Assembly: GCF_039529775.1 (NCBI RefSeq)
Contig: NZ_BAAANL010000008.1
Span: forward strand, 62,001-126,000
Direction: 5' to 3'
Origin: Myceligenerans crystallogenes
Lineage (GTDB): Bacteria; Actinomycetota; Actinomycetes; Actinomycetales; Cellulomonadaceae
Length of the DNA stretch: 64,000 bases
Positions 43,701-51,850 of the stretch are shown piece after piece (position 1 is the stretch's first letter; each line of letters opens with the position of its first letter). The notes beneath the pieces are model-generated. The model was given only the letters and a program-made list of their open reading frames with translations, was not told the origin of the DNA and did no database searches. Position numbers and translations under genes: made by a program.

Positions 43701-45754
43701 GGGCGGCCCGGCGTGTCGCCCTTCCAGAACGGCAGGCGTCCCGGCAGCCCCGGTGCGGGCGTGACCAGCACGCGGTCCGGGGTGATGTCCTCGATGCGCC
43801 ACGTGCTCGACCCCAGCGTGAACGTGTCACCCACCCGGGACTCGTACACCATCTCCTCGTCGAGCTCGCCCACGCGCTTCCCGCCCCGTGGCCGCGGGCC
43901 CGGACCGGCGCCGTCGCCGGCCGCGCCGTCGTCACCCGTGGCCAGGAAGACGCCGTACTGCCCGCGGTCCGGGATCGTCCCGCCGCTCGTCGCGGCCAGC
44001 CGGAGCGCCCCCGGGCGCCCGCGCAGCAGGCCGGTGGTGCGGTCCCAGGTGATCCGGGCCCGCAGCTCGGCGAAGTCCTCGCTGGGGTAGCGTCCGGCCA
44101 GCATGTCGAGCACGGCACGCCACGTCGCGTCGCCCAGCCCCGTGTACGGCGCCGCCCGGCGCACGACGGCGAGCAGGTCCTCCGCGTACCACTCGTCCAC
44201 CGCGAGCATCGCCACGACCTGCTGCGCCAGGACGTCCAGCGGGTTCGCCGGGACCCGCAGCCGTTCGATCTCGCCCGCCCGCATCCGCTCCGCGATCACC
44301 GTCGACGGCACGAGGTCCCCGCGGAACATCGGGAAGATCACGCCCTTGGACACCGCCCCGACCTGGTGTCCCGCCCGGCCGATCCGCTGCAGCCCGCTCG
44401 CCACCGACGGCGGCGACCCGACCTGCACCACCAGGTCGACCGCGCCCATGTCGATCCCCAGCTCCAGCGAGCTCGTCGCCACCACGGCAGGCAGCAGGCC
44501 CGCCTTCAGCTCCGACTCCGTCTGCGTCCGCTCCGTGCGGCTCATCGAACCGTGGTGCGCCCGCGCGATGACGGTCGCGCCGGCGGCGCGCCCGGGCACG
44601 GCCTCGGGCATTCCGCGCGGCGGCGGGCCCGAGATCCCGGCGCTCACCCCGGACTGCCCCGGCACCACCGCCGTCCAGGTCGCCGACGGATCGTCCACCT
44701 CGAGGCCCTGGCGCTCCGACCACACCTCGTTCATCCGGGCCGTCAGCCGCTCGGCGCCCCGCCGCGAGTTCGTGAACACCAGCGTCGACGTGTGCGCCGA
44801 CACCAGATCCACCACCCGCTCCTCGACGTGCGGCCACACCGACGCGCGCCGCACCGGACGTGTCGCCGCGCCGGTCAGGTCCGGTCCCGCCCCCCAGGAC
44901 GGGAGCCCGCCCGCCCCGCCGTCGTCGGCCGCCGGGCCGGTACCACCGGACGGGACCGCCGCGGGCGAGTCCAGGCCCGGCGTCCCGACCGCGTCCAGGT
45001 CCGCCAGGTCCGGGACCGGCACCACCACGTCGATGTCCCACGCCTTCGACGACGGCGGCTGCACCACCGTCACCTCGCGTGCCCCGTCACCCGTCCGCGC
45101 ACCCGACAGGAACCGCGCCACCGCGTCCACCGGCCGCACCGTCGCCGACAGGCCGATCCGCTGCGCCGGACGCTCCAGCAACTCGTCCAGCCGCTCCAGG
45201 CTCAGCGCCAGGTGCGCCCCTCGCTTCGTGGCCGCCACCGCGTGGATCTCGTCGACGATCACCGTCTCCACGCCCGCCAGCCCCGCCCGCGCGGCCGACG
45301 TCAGCACCAGGAACAACGACTCCGGCGTCGTGATCAGCACATCCGGGGGACGCGACGCGAACGCCCGGCGCTCCGCCGCCGGGGTGTCACCGGTCCGCGT
45401 TCCCACGACCACCTCGGCGACCGGGAGGCGCTCGCGGGCGGCGGCCCGGCGGATGCCGGTCAGGGGCGAGCGCAGGTTGCGCTCGACGTCGGCCGCCAGC
45501 GCCTTGAGCGGGGAGACGTACAGCACGCGGCAGCGCCGCGCCGGGTCCCGCGGCGGCTCGGAGGTCATGAGGCGGTCGATCGCCCAGAGGAACGCGGCCA
45601 GCGTCTTGCCGGAGCCGGTGGGCGCGACGACGAGCGCGTGCTCCCCGCGCGCCACGGCCGCCCACGCGCCGGTCTGCGCCGGGGTGGGCTGCTCGAACGC
45701 GCCGGTGAACCACGCGCGCGTGGCGGGCCCGAACCCGGGCAGCGGATCGCTCAT
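40736..45754 (-). CDS. lhr: Lhr-type ATP-dependent DNA helicase
   Basis: This 1672-residue protein is the largest in the window. The N-terminal motor has the Walker A VAPTGSGKTLAAF at about residues 43-55, the DEIH box (VIVDEIHAV near 185), LSATVRP and the conserved GRAGHQVG motif VI near 470. A winged-helix and the Lhr core follow, then the long C-terminal domain of the Lhr-full type. Lhr unwinds RNA:DNA hybrids 3' to 5' and is induced by DNA damage in mycobacteria. The ATG at 45754 (MSDPLPGF) fits the family start. It overlaps the downstream nei-type gene. Confidence 0.94.
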   Translation of the reverse strand: MSDPLPGFGPATRAWFTGAFEQPTPAQTGAWAAVARGEHALVVAPTGSGKTLAAFLWAIDRLMTSEPPRDPARRCRVLYVSPLKALAADVERNLRSPLTGIRRAAARERLPVAEVVVGTRTGDTPAAERRAFASRPPDVLITTPESLFLVLTSAARAGLAGVETVIVDEIHAVAATKRGAHLALSLERLDELLERPAQRIGLSATVRPVDAVARFLSGARTGDGAREVTVVQPPSSKAWDIDVVVPVPDLADLDAVGTPGLDSPAAVPSGGTGPAADDGGAGGLPSWGAGPDLTGAATRPVRRASVWPHVEERVVDLVSAHTSTLVFTNSRRGAERLTARMNEVWSERQGLEVDDPSATWTAVVPGQSGVSAGISGPPPRGMPEAVPGRAAGATVIARAHHGSMSRTERTQTESELKAGLLPAVVATSSLELGIDMGAVDLVVQVGSPPSVASGLQRIGRAGHQVGAVSKGVIFPMFRGDLVPSTVIAERMRAGEIERLRVPANPLDVLAQQVVAMLAVDEWYAEDLLAVVRRAAPYTGLGDATWRAVLDMLAGRYPSEDFAELRARITWDRTTGLLRGRPGALRLAATSGGTIPDRGQYGVFLATGDDGAAGDGAGPGPRPRGGKRVGELDEEMVYESRVGDTFTLGSSTWRIEDITPDRVLVTPAPGLPGRLPFWKGDTPGRPAELGRAVGAFVRNAGAALAEDPARGRDLLRAAGLDPWAADNLATYLVQQREATGRVPDDRTIVVERFRDELGDWRVVIHSPFGARVHAPWSLVVAARLRARFGVDVAAMHSDDGIVLRLPDTGGSWDDRYGGPTTPGTGPEVSAKSGHDGVVTLDDLLVDPDEVFGAVRDELGSSVMFAARFREAAARALLLPRRRPGKRQPLWQQRQRSAQLLQVAAEFPEFPIVLEAARECLQDDFDVAALTDLMRDAAAGRVRVLETTTESPSPFAQALLVGYTAQFLYDGDAPLAERRAAALSLDPDLLTELLGERSADLADLLDPDAIRGYEDELQGLAPDRRARDAEDVWDLLRRTGPHPRAALAARTTPDARDQLPGWLAELERGRRIIRVRMPAPATAAGSRQGPPDAAAGAPSDLEQWAVAEDAGRLRDALGVALPAGIPETFTEPVTDPLGDLVRRHARGHGPFAAHDVAARFGLGLAVAAEALARLAAAGHAVRGRLLPEILGGAGDEWCDPDVLRVLRRRSLAALRAEVEPVEQEALGVFLPRWQGIGTGDLRGTDGLLQAVEQLAGAVVPASALETLVLPARVPGYRPALLDELTAAGEILWCGHGRLAGSGGGDGLVSLHLADGAPLTLPLPEPIEPDGPIDTALHRVVLDLLHGSGGYFLPRIAELSAADPTAVLETLWDLTWSGHVTNDGLGALRERLGGAGGAHRAPRGAGRARPARRSRFAVQHPSAFSPGRPASSLAVARTPSGGGGRWSALPLREQDPTLRAHATAQVLLDRHGVLTRPAAAAEGVTGGYRDVYRVLSELEQRGGVRRGYFVEHLGGSQFALPGAVDALRNDAQDRSRRAGRGAAGTAVLLAATDPANPYGAALAWPGTGPDGPGAHRPGRKAGAVVVLVDGELVLFVERGGRSLLSFGRDPARLTAAAAELARSASEGLLGKLVVERIDGAGALRSAGSGDLVAAALTQAGFAVTPRGLRVSHARG

Positions 45755-45904
45755 GCCGTCATTGTGCTCCGTGACACTGACATCGACGGCGCGACGGCAG
45801 GGCACCCGCCGGGAGCCGAACCCGGGGAGACGGCGGCGACCAGGACCGACATCGACGGGGCCGCGGCGCGGAACACGTGGCCCGGGCAATGGGTTGCAGC
45901 TGGC

Positions 45905-46828
45905 ATGCGAGCGATCACCTACTCGAGGTACGGCTCCGCCGACGTCCTCGAGCTCACCGACGAGCCGATGCCGAAGGCCGGGCCCGACAGCGTGCTGGTC
46001 CGGGTGCGGGCCGCGGGCGTGAACCCGGTGGACTGGAAGGTCCGGGAGGGTTACCTCGACGGCATCCTGGACGTGCGGTTCCCGGTCGTCCCGGGCTGGG
46101 ACGTGGCCGGTGTGGTCGAGCGGACGGGCCTGGACACCCCCGAGTTCTCGGTGGGGGACGAGGTCTTCGGCTACGTCCGCAAGGACTGGACGCACGGCGG
46201 GACGCTCGCCGAGTACGTCGCGGCGCCGGTGCGGACGCTGGCGCGCAAGCCCGCCTCGATGACGTTCGAGGAGGCGGCCGCCGTGCCGCTGGCCGGGCTC
46301 ACCGCGTACCAGTCGATCGAGCGCGCGGGCGTGGGCACGGGGGACACCGTCCTCGTGCACGCGGCGGCGGGCGGTGTGGGCAGTTTCGCCGTGCAGATCG
46401 CGCGGCGTCTGGGCGCCCGCGTGATCGGGACGGCGAGCGAGCGGAACCACGGGTGGCTGCGGTCGCTCGGCGTCGAGCCGGTGACGTACGGGGACGGGCT
46501 CGCGGACCGGGTCCGCGCGCTGGCTCCGGACGGGGTCGACGCCGTGCTGGACTACGTGGGCGGTGGCGCGGTGGCGGCCAGCGTCCCGCTGCTCGTGACG
46601 GGCGGCACCATCGCCTCGATCACCGACGCCGCGGCGCGGGACGAGTTCGGCGGGCACTACGTCTGGGTGCGGCCGTCGGCCCACGACCTGGAGACCCTGG
46701 GCGACCTGATCGGCTCGGGCGACGTCCGGGTCGAGGTCGCGCAGGTGTTCGAGCTGGCCGACGCCGCCGAGGCGCACCGGGCGAGCGAGTCGGGGCACGT
46801 GCGCGGGAAGATCGTGGTGCGGGTCTGA
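45905..46828 (+). CDS. NADP-dependent quinone oxidoreductase/zinc-type alcohol dehydrogenase family (QOR-like)
   Basis: The 307-residue protein is an MDR-superfamily enzyme: an N-terminal GroES-like domain (AGVNPVDWKVREGY, GWDVAGVVE) and a Rossmann domain with VLVHAAAGGVGSFAVQIARRLG at about residues 139-160. Zinc-binding cysteines are absent, which points to a zeta-crystallin/quinone reductase type using NADPH. The ATG at 45905 has no clear ribosome-binding site. It is divergent from lhr across a 150-base gap without a recognisable operator. The physiological substrate is unknown. Confidence 0.88.
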   Translation: MRAITYSRYGSADVLELTDEPMPKAGPDSVLVRVRAAGVNPVDWKVREGYLDGILDVRFPVVPGWDVAGVVERTGLDTPEFSVGDEVFGYVRKDWTHGGTLAEYVAAPVRTLARKPASMTFEEAAAVPLAGLTAYQSIERAGVGTGDTVLVHAAAGGVGSFAVQIARRLGARVIGTASERNHGWLRSLGVEPVTYGDGLADRVRALAPDGVDAVLDYVGGGAVAASVPLLVTGGTIASITDAAARDEFGGHYVWVRPSAHDLETLGDLIGSGDVRVEVAQVFELADAAEAHRASESGHVRGKIVVRV

Positions 46829-46854
46829 CCTGCACGTCGCCCGGGGGCGGGCCG

Positions 46855-46860
46855 TAGGCT
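46855..46860 (+). promoter_or_regulatory. -10 element of the DUF3046 gene, leaderless start
   Basis: TAGGCT (TANNNT) is followed after 6 bases by the GTG at 46867. Confidence 0.5.
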
Positions 46861-46866
46861 GGGCCC

Positions 46867-47106
46867 GTGCGGCACAGCGACTTCCAGAAGTTGACGGACG
46901 AGGTCTTCGGGCCCGCCTACGGGCGGGTGCTGGTGCGGGAGCAGGTGCTGCCGAAGCTGGGGAACCGCACCGCCGAGGAGGCGATGACGGCCGGGTTCGA
47001 GCCGCGCGACGTCTGGCACGCGCTGTGCGATGCGCTCGACGTGCCCGAGCCCGAGCGGTGGGGCGCGGATCAGCACCGGCAGGCCCCGCCGTCCAGCGCG
47101 CGCTGA
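46867..47106 (+). CDS. DUF3046 protein
   Basis: The 79-residue protein begins MRHSDFQKLTDEVFGPAYGRVLVREQVLPKLGNRTAEEA, a pattern I recognise as DUF3046, a small family almost always encoded directly upstream of recA in Actinobacteria. It looks soluble and helical. The GTG at 46867 follows a -10 element at 46855-46860. The function is unknown; the constant link to recA suggests, without proof, a role in the DNA-damage response or in recA expression. Confidence 0.85.
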   Translation: MRHSDFQKLTDEVFGPAYGRVLVREQVLPKLGNRTAEEAMTAGFEPRDVWHALCDALDVPEPERWGADQHRQAPPSSAR

Positions 47107-47166
47107 TCTCCGCGCCCGGGGCGGGCGGAGCGCGCAGGTCTTTCGCGCCATGCCGGTGCGTTCGCG

Positions 47167-47194
47167 TTGCCTCGAACAGATGTTCGTCTAGACT
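47167..47194 (+). promoter_or_regulatory. recA promoter with SOS box in the spacer
   Basis: A -35 TTGCCT (47167-47172) and a -10 TAGACT (47189-47194) flank a 16-base spacer that is filled by the LexA box CGAACAGATGTTCG at 47173-47186 (CGAAC-N4-GTTCG, the actinobacterial SOS consensus). LexA bound here would block RNA polymerase directly. Confidence 0.85.
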
Positions 47195-47359
47195 CTGACC
47201 ACAGACGCGGATTTCGGAACCCTGTCGACAGCACAGGGGCCGGAGAAGGCATCCGTGTCAGTGGGTCCGCGTACTGTCGCAACTGACGTCCCGGGCAGGC
47301 CCCGGAGGACCCATCCGTAGCGGCGCGCGCAGCGCGCCCCGAGATCAGAAGGTGGACAG
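47195..47359 (+). promoter_or_regulatory. recA 5' leader with hairpins
   Basis: About 160 nt separate the predicted start site from the recA ATG, unusually long here where many genes lack leaders. Small stems are CCTGT/ACAGG (47221-47237), GTCAGT/ACTGAC (47257-47287) and GCGCGC pairs near 47325-47340. No known RNA motif was recognised. Confidence 0.4.
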
Positions 47360-48598
47360 ATGCCAGCACCGGCAGACCGCGAGAAGGCCCTCGAGGCAGC
47401 TCTCGCCCAGATCGACCGCAACTTCGGCAAGGGCTCGGTCATGCGTCTCGGGGAGGGGTCCCGCGCTCCCGTCGAGGTCATCCCCACGGGCTCGATCGCG
47501 CTCGACGTGGCGCTCGGCATCGGCGGCCTGCCGCGCGGCCGTGTCGTCGAGGTCTACGGGCCGGAGTCGTCGGGCAAGACGACGATCGCCCTGCACGCGG
47601 TCGCCAACGCGCAGCGGGCCGGCGGCATCGCCGCGTTCGTCGACGCCGAGCACGCGCTCGACCCGGAGTACGCCAAGAAGCTCGGCGTGGACACGGACGC
47701 GCTCCTGGTCTCGCAGCCGGACACCGGTGAGCAGGCCCTGGAGATCGCGGACATGCTGATCCGCTCCGGCGCCCTGGACATCATCGTCATCGACTCGGTC
47801 GCGGCGCTGACGCCGAAGGCCGAGATCGAGGGCGAGATGGGCGACAGCCACGTCGGCCTCCAGGCCCGCCTGATGTCCCAGGCCCTCCGCAAGATCACGG
47901 GCGCCCTGAACTCGTCGGGGACCACGGCGATCTTCATCAACCAGCTCCGCGAGAAGATCGGCGTCTTCTTCGGCAGCCCCGAGACGACCACCGGCGGTAA
48001 GGCGCTGAAGTTCTACGCCTCGGTGCGGCTCGACATCCGGCGGATCGAGACCCTCAAGGAGGGCACCGATGCGGTCGGTAACCGCACCCGCGTCAAGGTC
48101 GTCAAGAACAAGATGGCGCCGCCATTCAAGCAGGCCGAGTTCGACATCCTGTACGGCCACGGCATCTCCCGCGAGGGCAGCCTGATCGACATGGGCGTGG
48201 ACCACGGGCTCGTGCGCAAGTCCGGCTCCTGGTTCACCTACGAGGGGGACCAGCTCGGTCAGGGCAAGGAGAACGCGCGGTCGTTCCTCCGCGACAACCC
48301 CGACCTGGCGGCCGAGCTCGAGAAGCGCATCAAGGAGAAGCTCGGCATCGGCCCGCAGGTCGACACCCCGGCCGAACCCGGCGCCACGCCGGCGGACGGC
48401 ACCGAGGACGCCGCCGCCACGGGTACGGTGGCTGCGGCGTCCGCCTCCGCCCGCACCACGGCGACCGCCAAGGCGGGTGCGAAGAAGACGACGCGCGCCC
48501 GCACCACCAAGGCGAAGGCCGACGGCGCCGCGGACGCGAGCGGTGCGGACTCCGCCGAGGCCGTTGCCGAGGCCGCCGCCGCGAAGGCGCCGTTCTGA
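47360..48598 (+). CDS. recA: recombinase RecA
   Basis: RecA drives homologous recombination and stimulates LexA self-cleavage. The 412-residue protein has Walker A GPESSGKT (residues 67-74), the EGEMGDSHVGLQARLMSQAL L1 region and the L2 segment INQLREKIGVFFGSPETTTGG, all intact and without an intein. The C-terminus after residue 335 is a long Ala/Thr/Lys-rich tail, more extended than the usual 345-355 residue protein. The ATG at 47360 follows AAGGTGG. Control by LexA is expected from the SOS box upstream. recX follows 2 bases after the stop. Confidence 0.98.
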   Translation: MPAPADREKALEAALAQIDRNFGKGSVMRLGEGSRAPVEVIPTGSIALDVALGIGGLPRGRVVEVYGPESSGKTTIALHAVANAQRAGGIAAFVDAEHALDPEYAKKLGVDTDALLVSQPDTGEQALEIADMLIRSGALDIIVIDSVAALTPKAEIEGEMGDSHVGLQARLMSQALRKITGALNSSGTTAIFINQLREKIGVFFGSPETTTGGKALKFYASVRLDIRRIETLKEGTDAVGNRTRVKVVKNKMAPPFKQAEFDILYGHGISREGSLIDMGVDHGLVRKSGSWFTYEGDQLGQGKENARSFLRDNPDLAAELEKRIKEKLGIGPQVDTPAEPGATPADGTEDAAATGTVAAASASARTTATAKAGAKKTTRARTTKAKADGAADASGADSAEAVAEAAAAKAPF

Positions 48599-48600
48599 CG

Positions 48601-49203
48601 GTGCAGTACCGTGAGCAGATGCCCGGTTCCGGCGTGGGGAAGCGTCGGAGCCGGGCGGTGCGCAGGACGGTCGCCGACCGGCTGGAGAGCGGTGAGCTCA
48701 GCCCCGAGGAAGCCGCCGTCGAGGCACGTGAGACCGTCCTGCGGATCCTCACCGCCGCCCCGAGATCCCGCAGCGAGCTCGAGCAGGCCCTGGCCCGCAA
48801 GGGATACCCGGAATCCGTGGTCGTCCCGATCCTGGACCGCTTCGACGAGGTCGGCCTGGTCGACGACGCCGCCTACGCCGGCATGATCGTCCGCACCCGC
48901 CAGGGCGAGCGCGGCCTGGCCCGCCGGGCCATCTCGGCGGAGCTCCGCCGTCGCGGCATCGACGAGGACACCGCCACCGCGGCCCTCGGCGAGATCGACC
49001 CCGACGACGAGCGCGCGGCCGGCGCCCGGCTCGCGGCCAAACTCGTCGCACGGACGCAGGGCCTGGACCGCCAGGTCCGCGTCCGCCGCGCCGTCGGCTC
49101 CTTGGCTCGCAAGGGCTACGCCCCGGGCCTGGCGTTCGAGCTGGTCCGGACCGCCCTCGAGGCGGACGGCGAGGACACCGAGGATCTCCCCGGCCCCGAC
49201 TGA
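48601..49203 (+). CDS. recX: regulatory protein RecX
   Basis: RecX inhibits RecA filament extension. The 200-residue protein has the three helical repeats of the family (ARETVLRILTAAPRSRSELEQALARKGYPESVV, DDAAYAGMIVRTRQGERGLARRAISAELRRRGID, and RRAVGSLARKGYAPGLAFELVRTAL). The GTG at 48601 lies immediately after the recA stop, so the two are cotranscribed. Its end is followed by a strong hairpin shared with the convergent glu operon. Confidence 0.95.
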   Translation: MQYREQMPGSGVGKRRSRAVRRTVADRLESGELSPEEAAVEARETVLRILTAAPRSRSELEQALARKGYPESVVVPILDRFDEVGLVDDAAYAGMIVRTRQGERGLARRAISAELRRRGIDEDTATAALGEIDPDDERAAGARLAAKLVARTQGLDRQVRVRRAVGSLARKGYAPGLAFELVRTALEADGEDTEDLPGPD

Positions 49204-49266
49204 GGCGCCCTGCTCCGACTGAACGGGCTGACGAGCCGGCCTGCTCGGACCGAGCCGCAAAGAGTT

Positions 49267-49297
49267 CGCCCCGGCCACGGGATCCGTGGCCGGGGCG
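49267..49297. terminator. bidirectional terminator between recX and gluD
   Basis: A perfect 14-bp stem (CGCCCCGGCCACGG and its complement) with a GAT loop lies between the convergent recX and gluD stop codons. Confidence 0.7.
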
Positions 49298-49313
49298 ATC
49301 TCCGTCGTACCCG

Positions 49314-50183
49314 TCAGCCGCCGGCGTTGCCGACGCCGGCGGCCACGCGTTCGGGCGTCACCTTCACGGGCGCGCTCGTCCGGCTCGACAGCCCCCGCGC
49401 CAGCCGGTTGGCGAGCACCGTCAGCAGCCAGTTGATCACGATGAACAGGATCGCGACGACGACGAGCGCCTGCAGCGGGTCGTTGTTCGCCGACGCGAAG
49501 ATCCGCGCGGACCGCAGCAGCTCCGCGTAGCCGATGATCTGACCCAGCGCCGAGTCCTTCAGCACCACGACGAGCTGCGACAGGAGCGCCGGCAGCATCG
49601 CCACGAGCGCCTGGGGGAGCTGGACGGCCCGCAGGGTCTGCTCGGGCGTCAGGCCGACGGCGAGACCGGCCTCACCCTGCCCCTTGGGCAGGTTGTGCAC
49701 CCCGGACCGCACCAGTTCCGCGATCACGGACCCGTTGTACAGCACGAGCGCGAGCACGACGGCGAGGAAGAGCCGTTCCGGTGACCCCGGCATGAGCTTG
49801 GCCAGGAACAGGTTCAGGAAGATCATCAGCAGCAGCACGGGCATCGCGCGGAAGAACTCGACGACCGCGCCGCAGAATCCCCGCAGGAGCGGGTTGGCCG
49901 CCAGCCGCCCCATGCCGAAGAGCACCCCGAACGCCACCGCGCCCACGGTCGCGAACGCGGCCGAGCGCAGGGTGTTCGTCAGGCCGGGCATGACGTAGAA
50001 CTGCCAGAACTCAGGCCCGAACACGGGACCCCACAGGGTCCAGGACCACTGCCCCTTGAGGTGCAGCAGGTACGCCACCCAGGTGACGAGCGCGAGGACC
50101 GCGACGGCGGCCACCACGTTGAGGACCGTCATGAGCGCCCGGGCCCGGGGACCCGGGGCGTCGAACAGGACAGAGGTGCTCAT
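49314..50183 (-). CDS. gluD: glutamate-type ABC transporter permease GluD
   Basis: The 289-residue inner-membrane protein is a polar amino-acid permease with about five helices and the EAA-like loop GLTPEQTLRAVQLPQALVAMLPALLSQLVVVLKDSALG that contacts the ATPase. The start at 50183 (MSTSVLF) overlaps the gluC stop (ATGA). With gluC, gluB and gluA it forms an importer similar in order and position (next to recX) to Corynebacterium gluABCD. Specificity for glutamate is inferred from that similarity. Confidence 0.9.
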   Translation of the reverse strand: MSTSVLFDAPGPRARALMTVLNVVAAVAVLALVTWVAYLLHLKGQWSWTLWGPVFGPEFWQFYVMPGLTNTLRSAAFATVGAVAFGVLFGMGRLAANPLLRGFCGAVVEFFRAMPVLLLMIFLNLFLAKLMPGSPERLFLAVVLALVLYNGSVIAELVRSGVHNLPKGQGEAGLAVGLTPEQTLRAVQLPQALVAMLPALLSQLVVVLKDSALGQIIGYAELLRSARIFASANNDPLQALVVVAILFIVINWLLTVLANRLARGLSSRTSAPVKVTPERVAAGVGNAGG

Positions 50184-50869
50184 CGCTTCACCGCCAGACG
50201 CTGGGAGAGCCACGTGGTCAGCAGGCCGACCGGGATGACGAGGATGAGCCAGCCGATCGCGAACGCGGCGAAGATCGCGTACAGGTAGTCGGGGCTGAGC
50301 TCGATCGCGACCTTCATCACCGAGGCGGTCTCCGTCGCGACGCTCGCGGCGGCGGCCACGGTCGAGTTCTTCATCAGCGCGATCAGCGTGCTGCCCAGGG
50401 GAGCGACGGCGCCGCGGAACGCCTGCGGCAGGATGATCAGCCGGGCGGAGTCCGCGAACGGCAGCCCGATCGCGCGGGCGGCCTCGGCCTGCCCGAGCGG
50501 CACGGTGTTTACACCAGAGCGGATCGCCTCGCAGAAGAACGCCGCGTGGTAGATCGCCAGGCCCACGACGGCGAACCGGAAGCCGCTCTCGTTCAGGTTC
50601 GGCGACAGCTTCAGTCCCAGCTGGAACGTGATGACCAGGACCATCGACGCCATGATGATCGTCAGCGGCGTGTTCCGGACGACGTTCACGTACGCCGCCC
50701 CGGCCAACCGCAGGCTCGCGATCGGCGAGATCCGCATGACGGCCAGGACCGTGCCGAGCGCCAGGGCCAGGAGCCCCGCCCAGAACGTCAGCTGGATGTT
50801 GACCCAGAAGGCCCCGAGCGCATCGTATTTCTGGAGCACCTCCCAGAGGCCGGACAGGTAGTCGCCCAC
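50180..50869 (-). CDS. gluC: glutamate-type ABC transporter permease GluC
   Basis: The 229-residue permease has the HisM/GlnP-type fold: an N-terminal helix, VVRNTPLTIIMASMVLV, and the EAA loop EAARAIGLPFADSARLIILPQAFRGAVAPLGS. The GTG at 50869 has an AAAGGGAAGG stretch directly upstream. It is separated from gluB by a perfect hairpin (50894-50934) that may lower its expression relative to the binding protein. It overlaps gluD by four bases. Confidence 0.92.
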   Translation of the reverse strand: MGDYLSGLWEVLQKYDALGAFWVNIQLTFWAGLLALALGTVLAVMRISPIASLRLAGAAYVNVVRNTPLTIIMASMVLVITFQLGLKLSPNLNESGFRFAVVGLAIYHAAFFCEAIRSGVNTVPLGQAEAARAIGLPFADSARLIILPQAFRGAVAPLGSTLIALMKNSTVAAAASVATETASVMKVAIELSPDYLYAIFAAFAIGWLILVIPVGLLTTWLSQRLAVKR

Positions 50870-50893
50870 ACCTTCCCTTTCGATCGTGATGAT

Positions 50894-50934
50894 GTCCGAC
50901 GGCCCCGGGTGAACCGCACCCGGGGCCGTCGGAC
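50894..50934 (-). terminator. perfect 18-bp hairpin between gluB and gluC
   Basis: Positions 50894-50911 pair perfectly with 50917-50934 around a 5-base loop, within the operon. It probably acts as partial terminator or 3' protection for the gluAB part, giving more binding protein than permease. Confidence 0.6.
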
Positions 50935-50955
50935 GAACCGGAGACTAGTCGTGCG

Positions 50956-51801
50956 TCACGCGCACGCGGCGGGCTCCGGCGGGTTCAGCTCCGCGTTGAA
51001 CTCGTAGCCGGTGCCCTCGGTGTTCGCCGTGATGAGCTGCTCCCAGGTGCCGTCGTCGATCATCTTGGTGATGGCCTCGTTGATCGCCTCGCACTGGTCG
51101 CTGCCCTTGGGCAGGCCCACGCCGTAGTTCTCCTCGGAGAACGGGTTGCCCACGACCTTGAACGCCGACGGGTCGGCCTGGTTGGCGGCGAGCCCGGCGA
51201 GGATGATGTCGTCCGTGGTGACGGCGTCGACGGTGCCGGACTCGAGCGCGGTCATGCACTCGGCGTACCCGGGCTGCTCGACGAGCTCGACGCCCGAGGC
51301 GTACTCGTCCTTGATCTTCTGGGCCGACGTCGAGCCGGTGACGGAGCAGAGGTTCTTGCCCTCGAGGTCCTCGGGACCTTCGATCGAGTCGTCGTCGGCC
51401 TTGACGAGGAAGTCCTGGCCGGCGACGAAGTACGGGCCGGCGAAGTCCACGAGCGCCTTGCGCTCGTCGTTGATCGAGTAGGTCGCGAAGATCATGTCGA
51501 CGTCGCCGTTCTGCAGCGCCGTCTCGCGGTTCGCCGACACCGTCTCGACGAACTCGATCTGGTCCTCGGCATAGCCCAGCTCCGCGGCGACATACCGCGC
51601 GACGTCGACGTCGAAGCCGGTGAAGTCCGAGCCCTCCTGGAGGCCCAGACCGGGCTGGTCGTACTTGATGCCGATCTTGATGCTCTCGGCGGCGTCGCCA
51701 CCGTCCTCGCCGCCGGTCTCGCCGGGCGTGGCCGACGAACAGGCCGCCAGGGTGAGGGCGGACACTGCGGCCAGTGCGGCAGCGGTGGTGTGCTTGCGCA
51801 T
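50956..51801 (-). CDS. gluB: glutamate-type substrate-binding lipoprotein GluB
   Basis: The 281-residue protein has a signal peptide (AAALAAVSALTLAAC) with lipobox LAAC near residue 21, then a family 3 periplasmic-binding fold (SIKIGIKYDQPGLGLQEGSDFTGFDVDVARYVAAELGY, GPYFVAGQDFLVK, and LPKGSDQCEAINEAITKMIDDGTW). It captures the amino acid at the outer membrane face of the cytoplasmic membrane and delivers it to GluCD. It follows gluA by 49 bases. Confidence 0.93.
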   Translation of the reverse strand: MRKHTTAAALAAVSALTLAACSSATPGETGGEDGGDAAESIKIGIKYDQPGLGLQEGSDFTGFDVDVARYVAAELGYAEDQIEFVETVSANRETALQNGDVDMIFATYSINDERKALVDFAGPYFVAGQDFLVKADDDSIEGPEDLEGKNLCSVTGSTSAQKIKDEYASGVELVEQPGYAECMTALESGTVDAVTTDDIILAGLAANQADPSAFKVVGNPFSEENYGVGLPKGSDQCEAINEAITKMIDDGTWEQLITANTEGTGYEFNAELNPPEPAACA

Positions 51802-51850
51802 GGGTTCCCTTTCGATGATGCGGATGTGCTGGATCGGTTGGTCCGGTGGG

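Noticed and set aside
45755..45904. Direct repeat ACATCGACGG in the lhr/oxidoreductase gap as an operator
   Set aside because: Two short copies about 68 bp apart with no dyad symmetry and no regulator nearby; chance is not excluded in this composition.
39965..46828. Very long open frame on the plus strand across lhr
   Set aside because: It is an antisense shadow caused by high GC and few stops; only its last part (45905-46828) is a real gene, and lhr on the minus strand has clear motifs.
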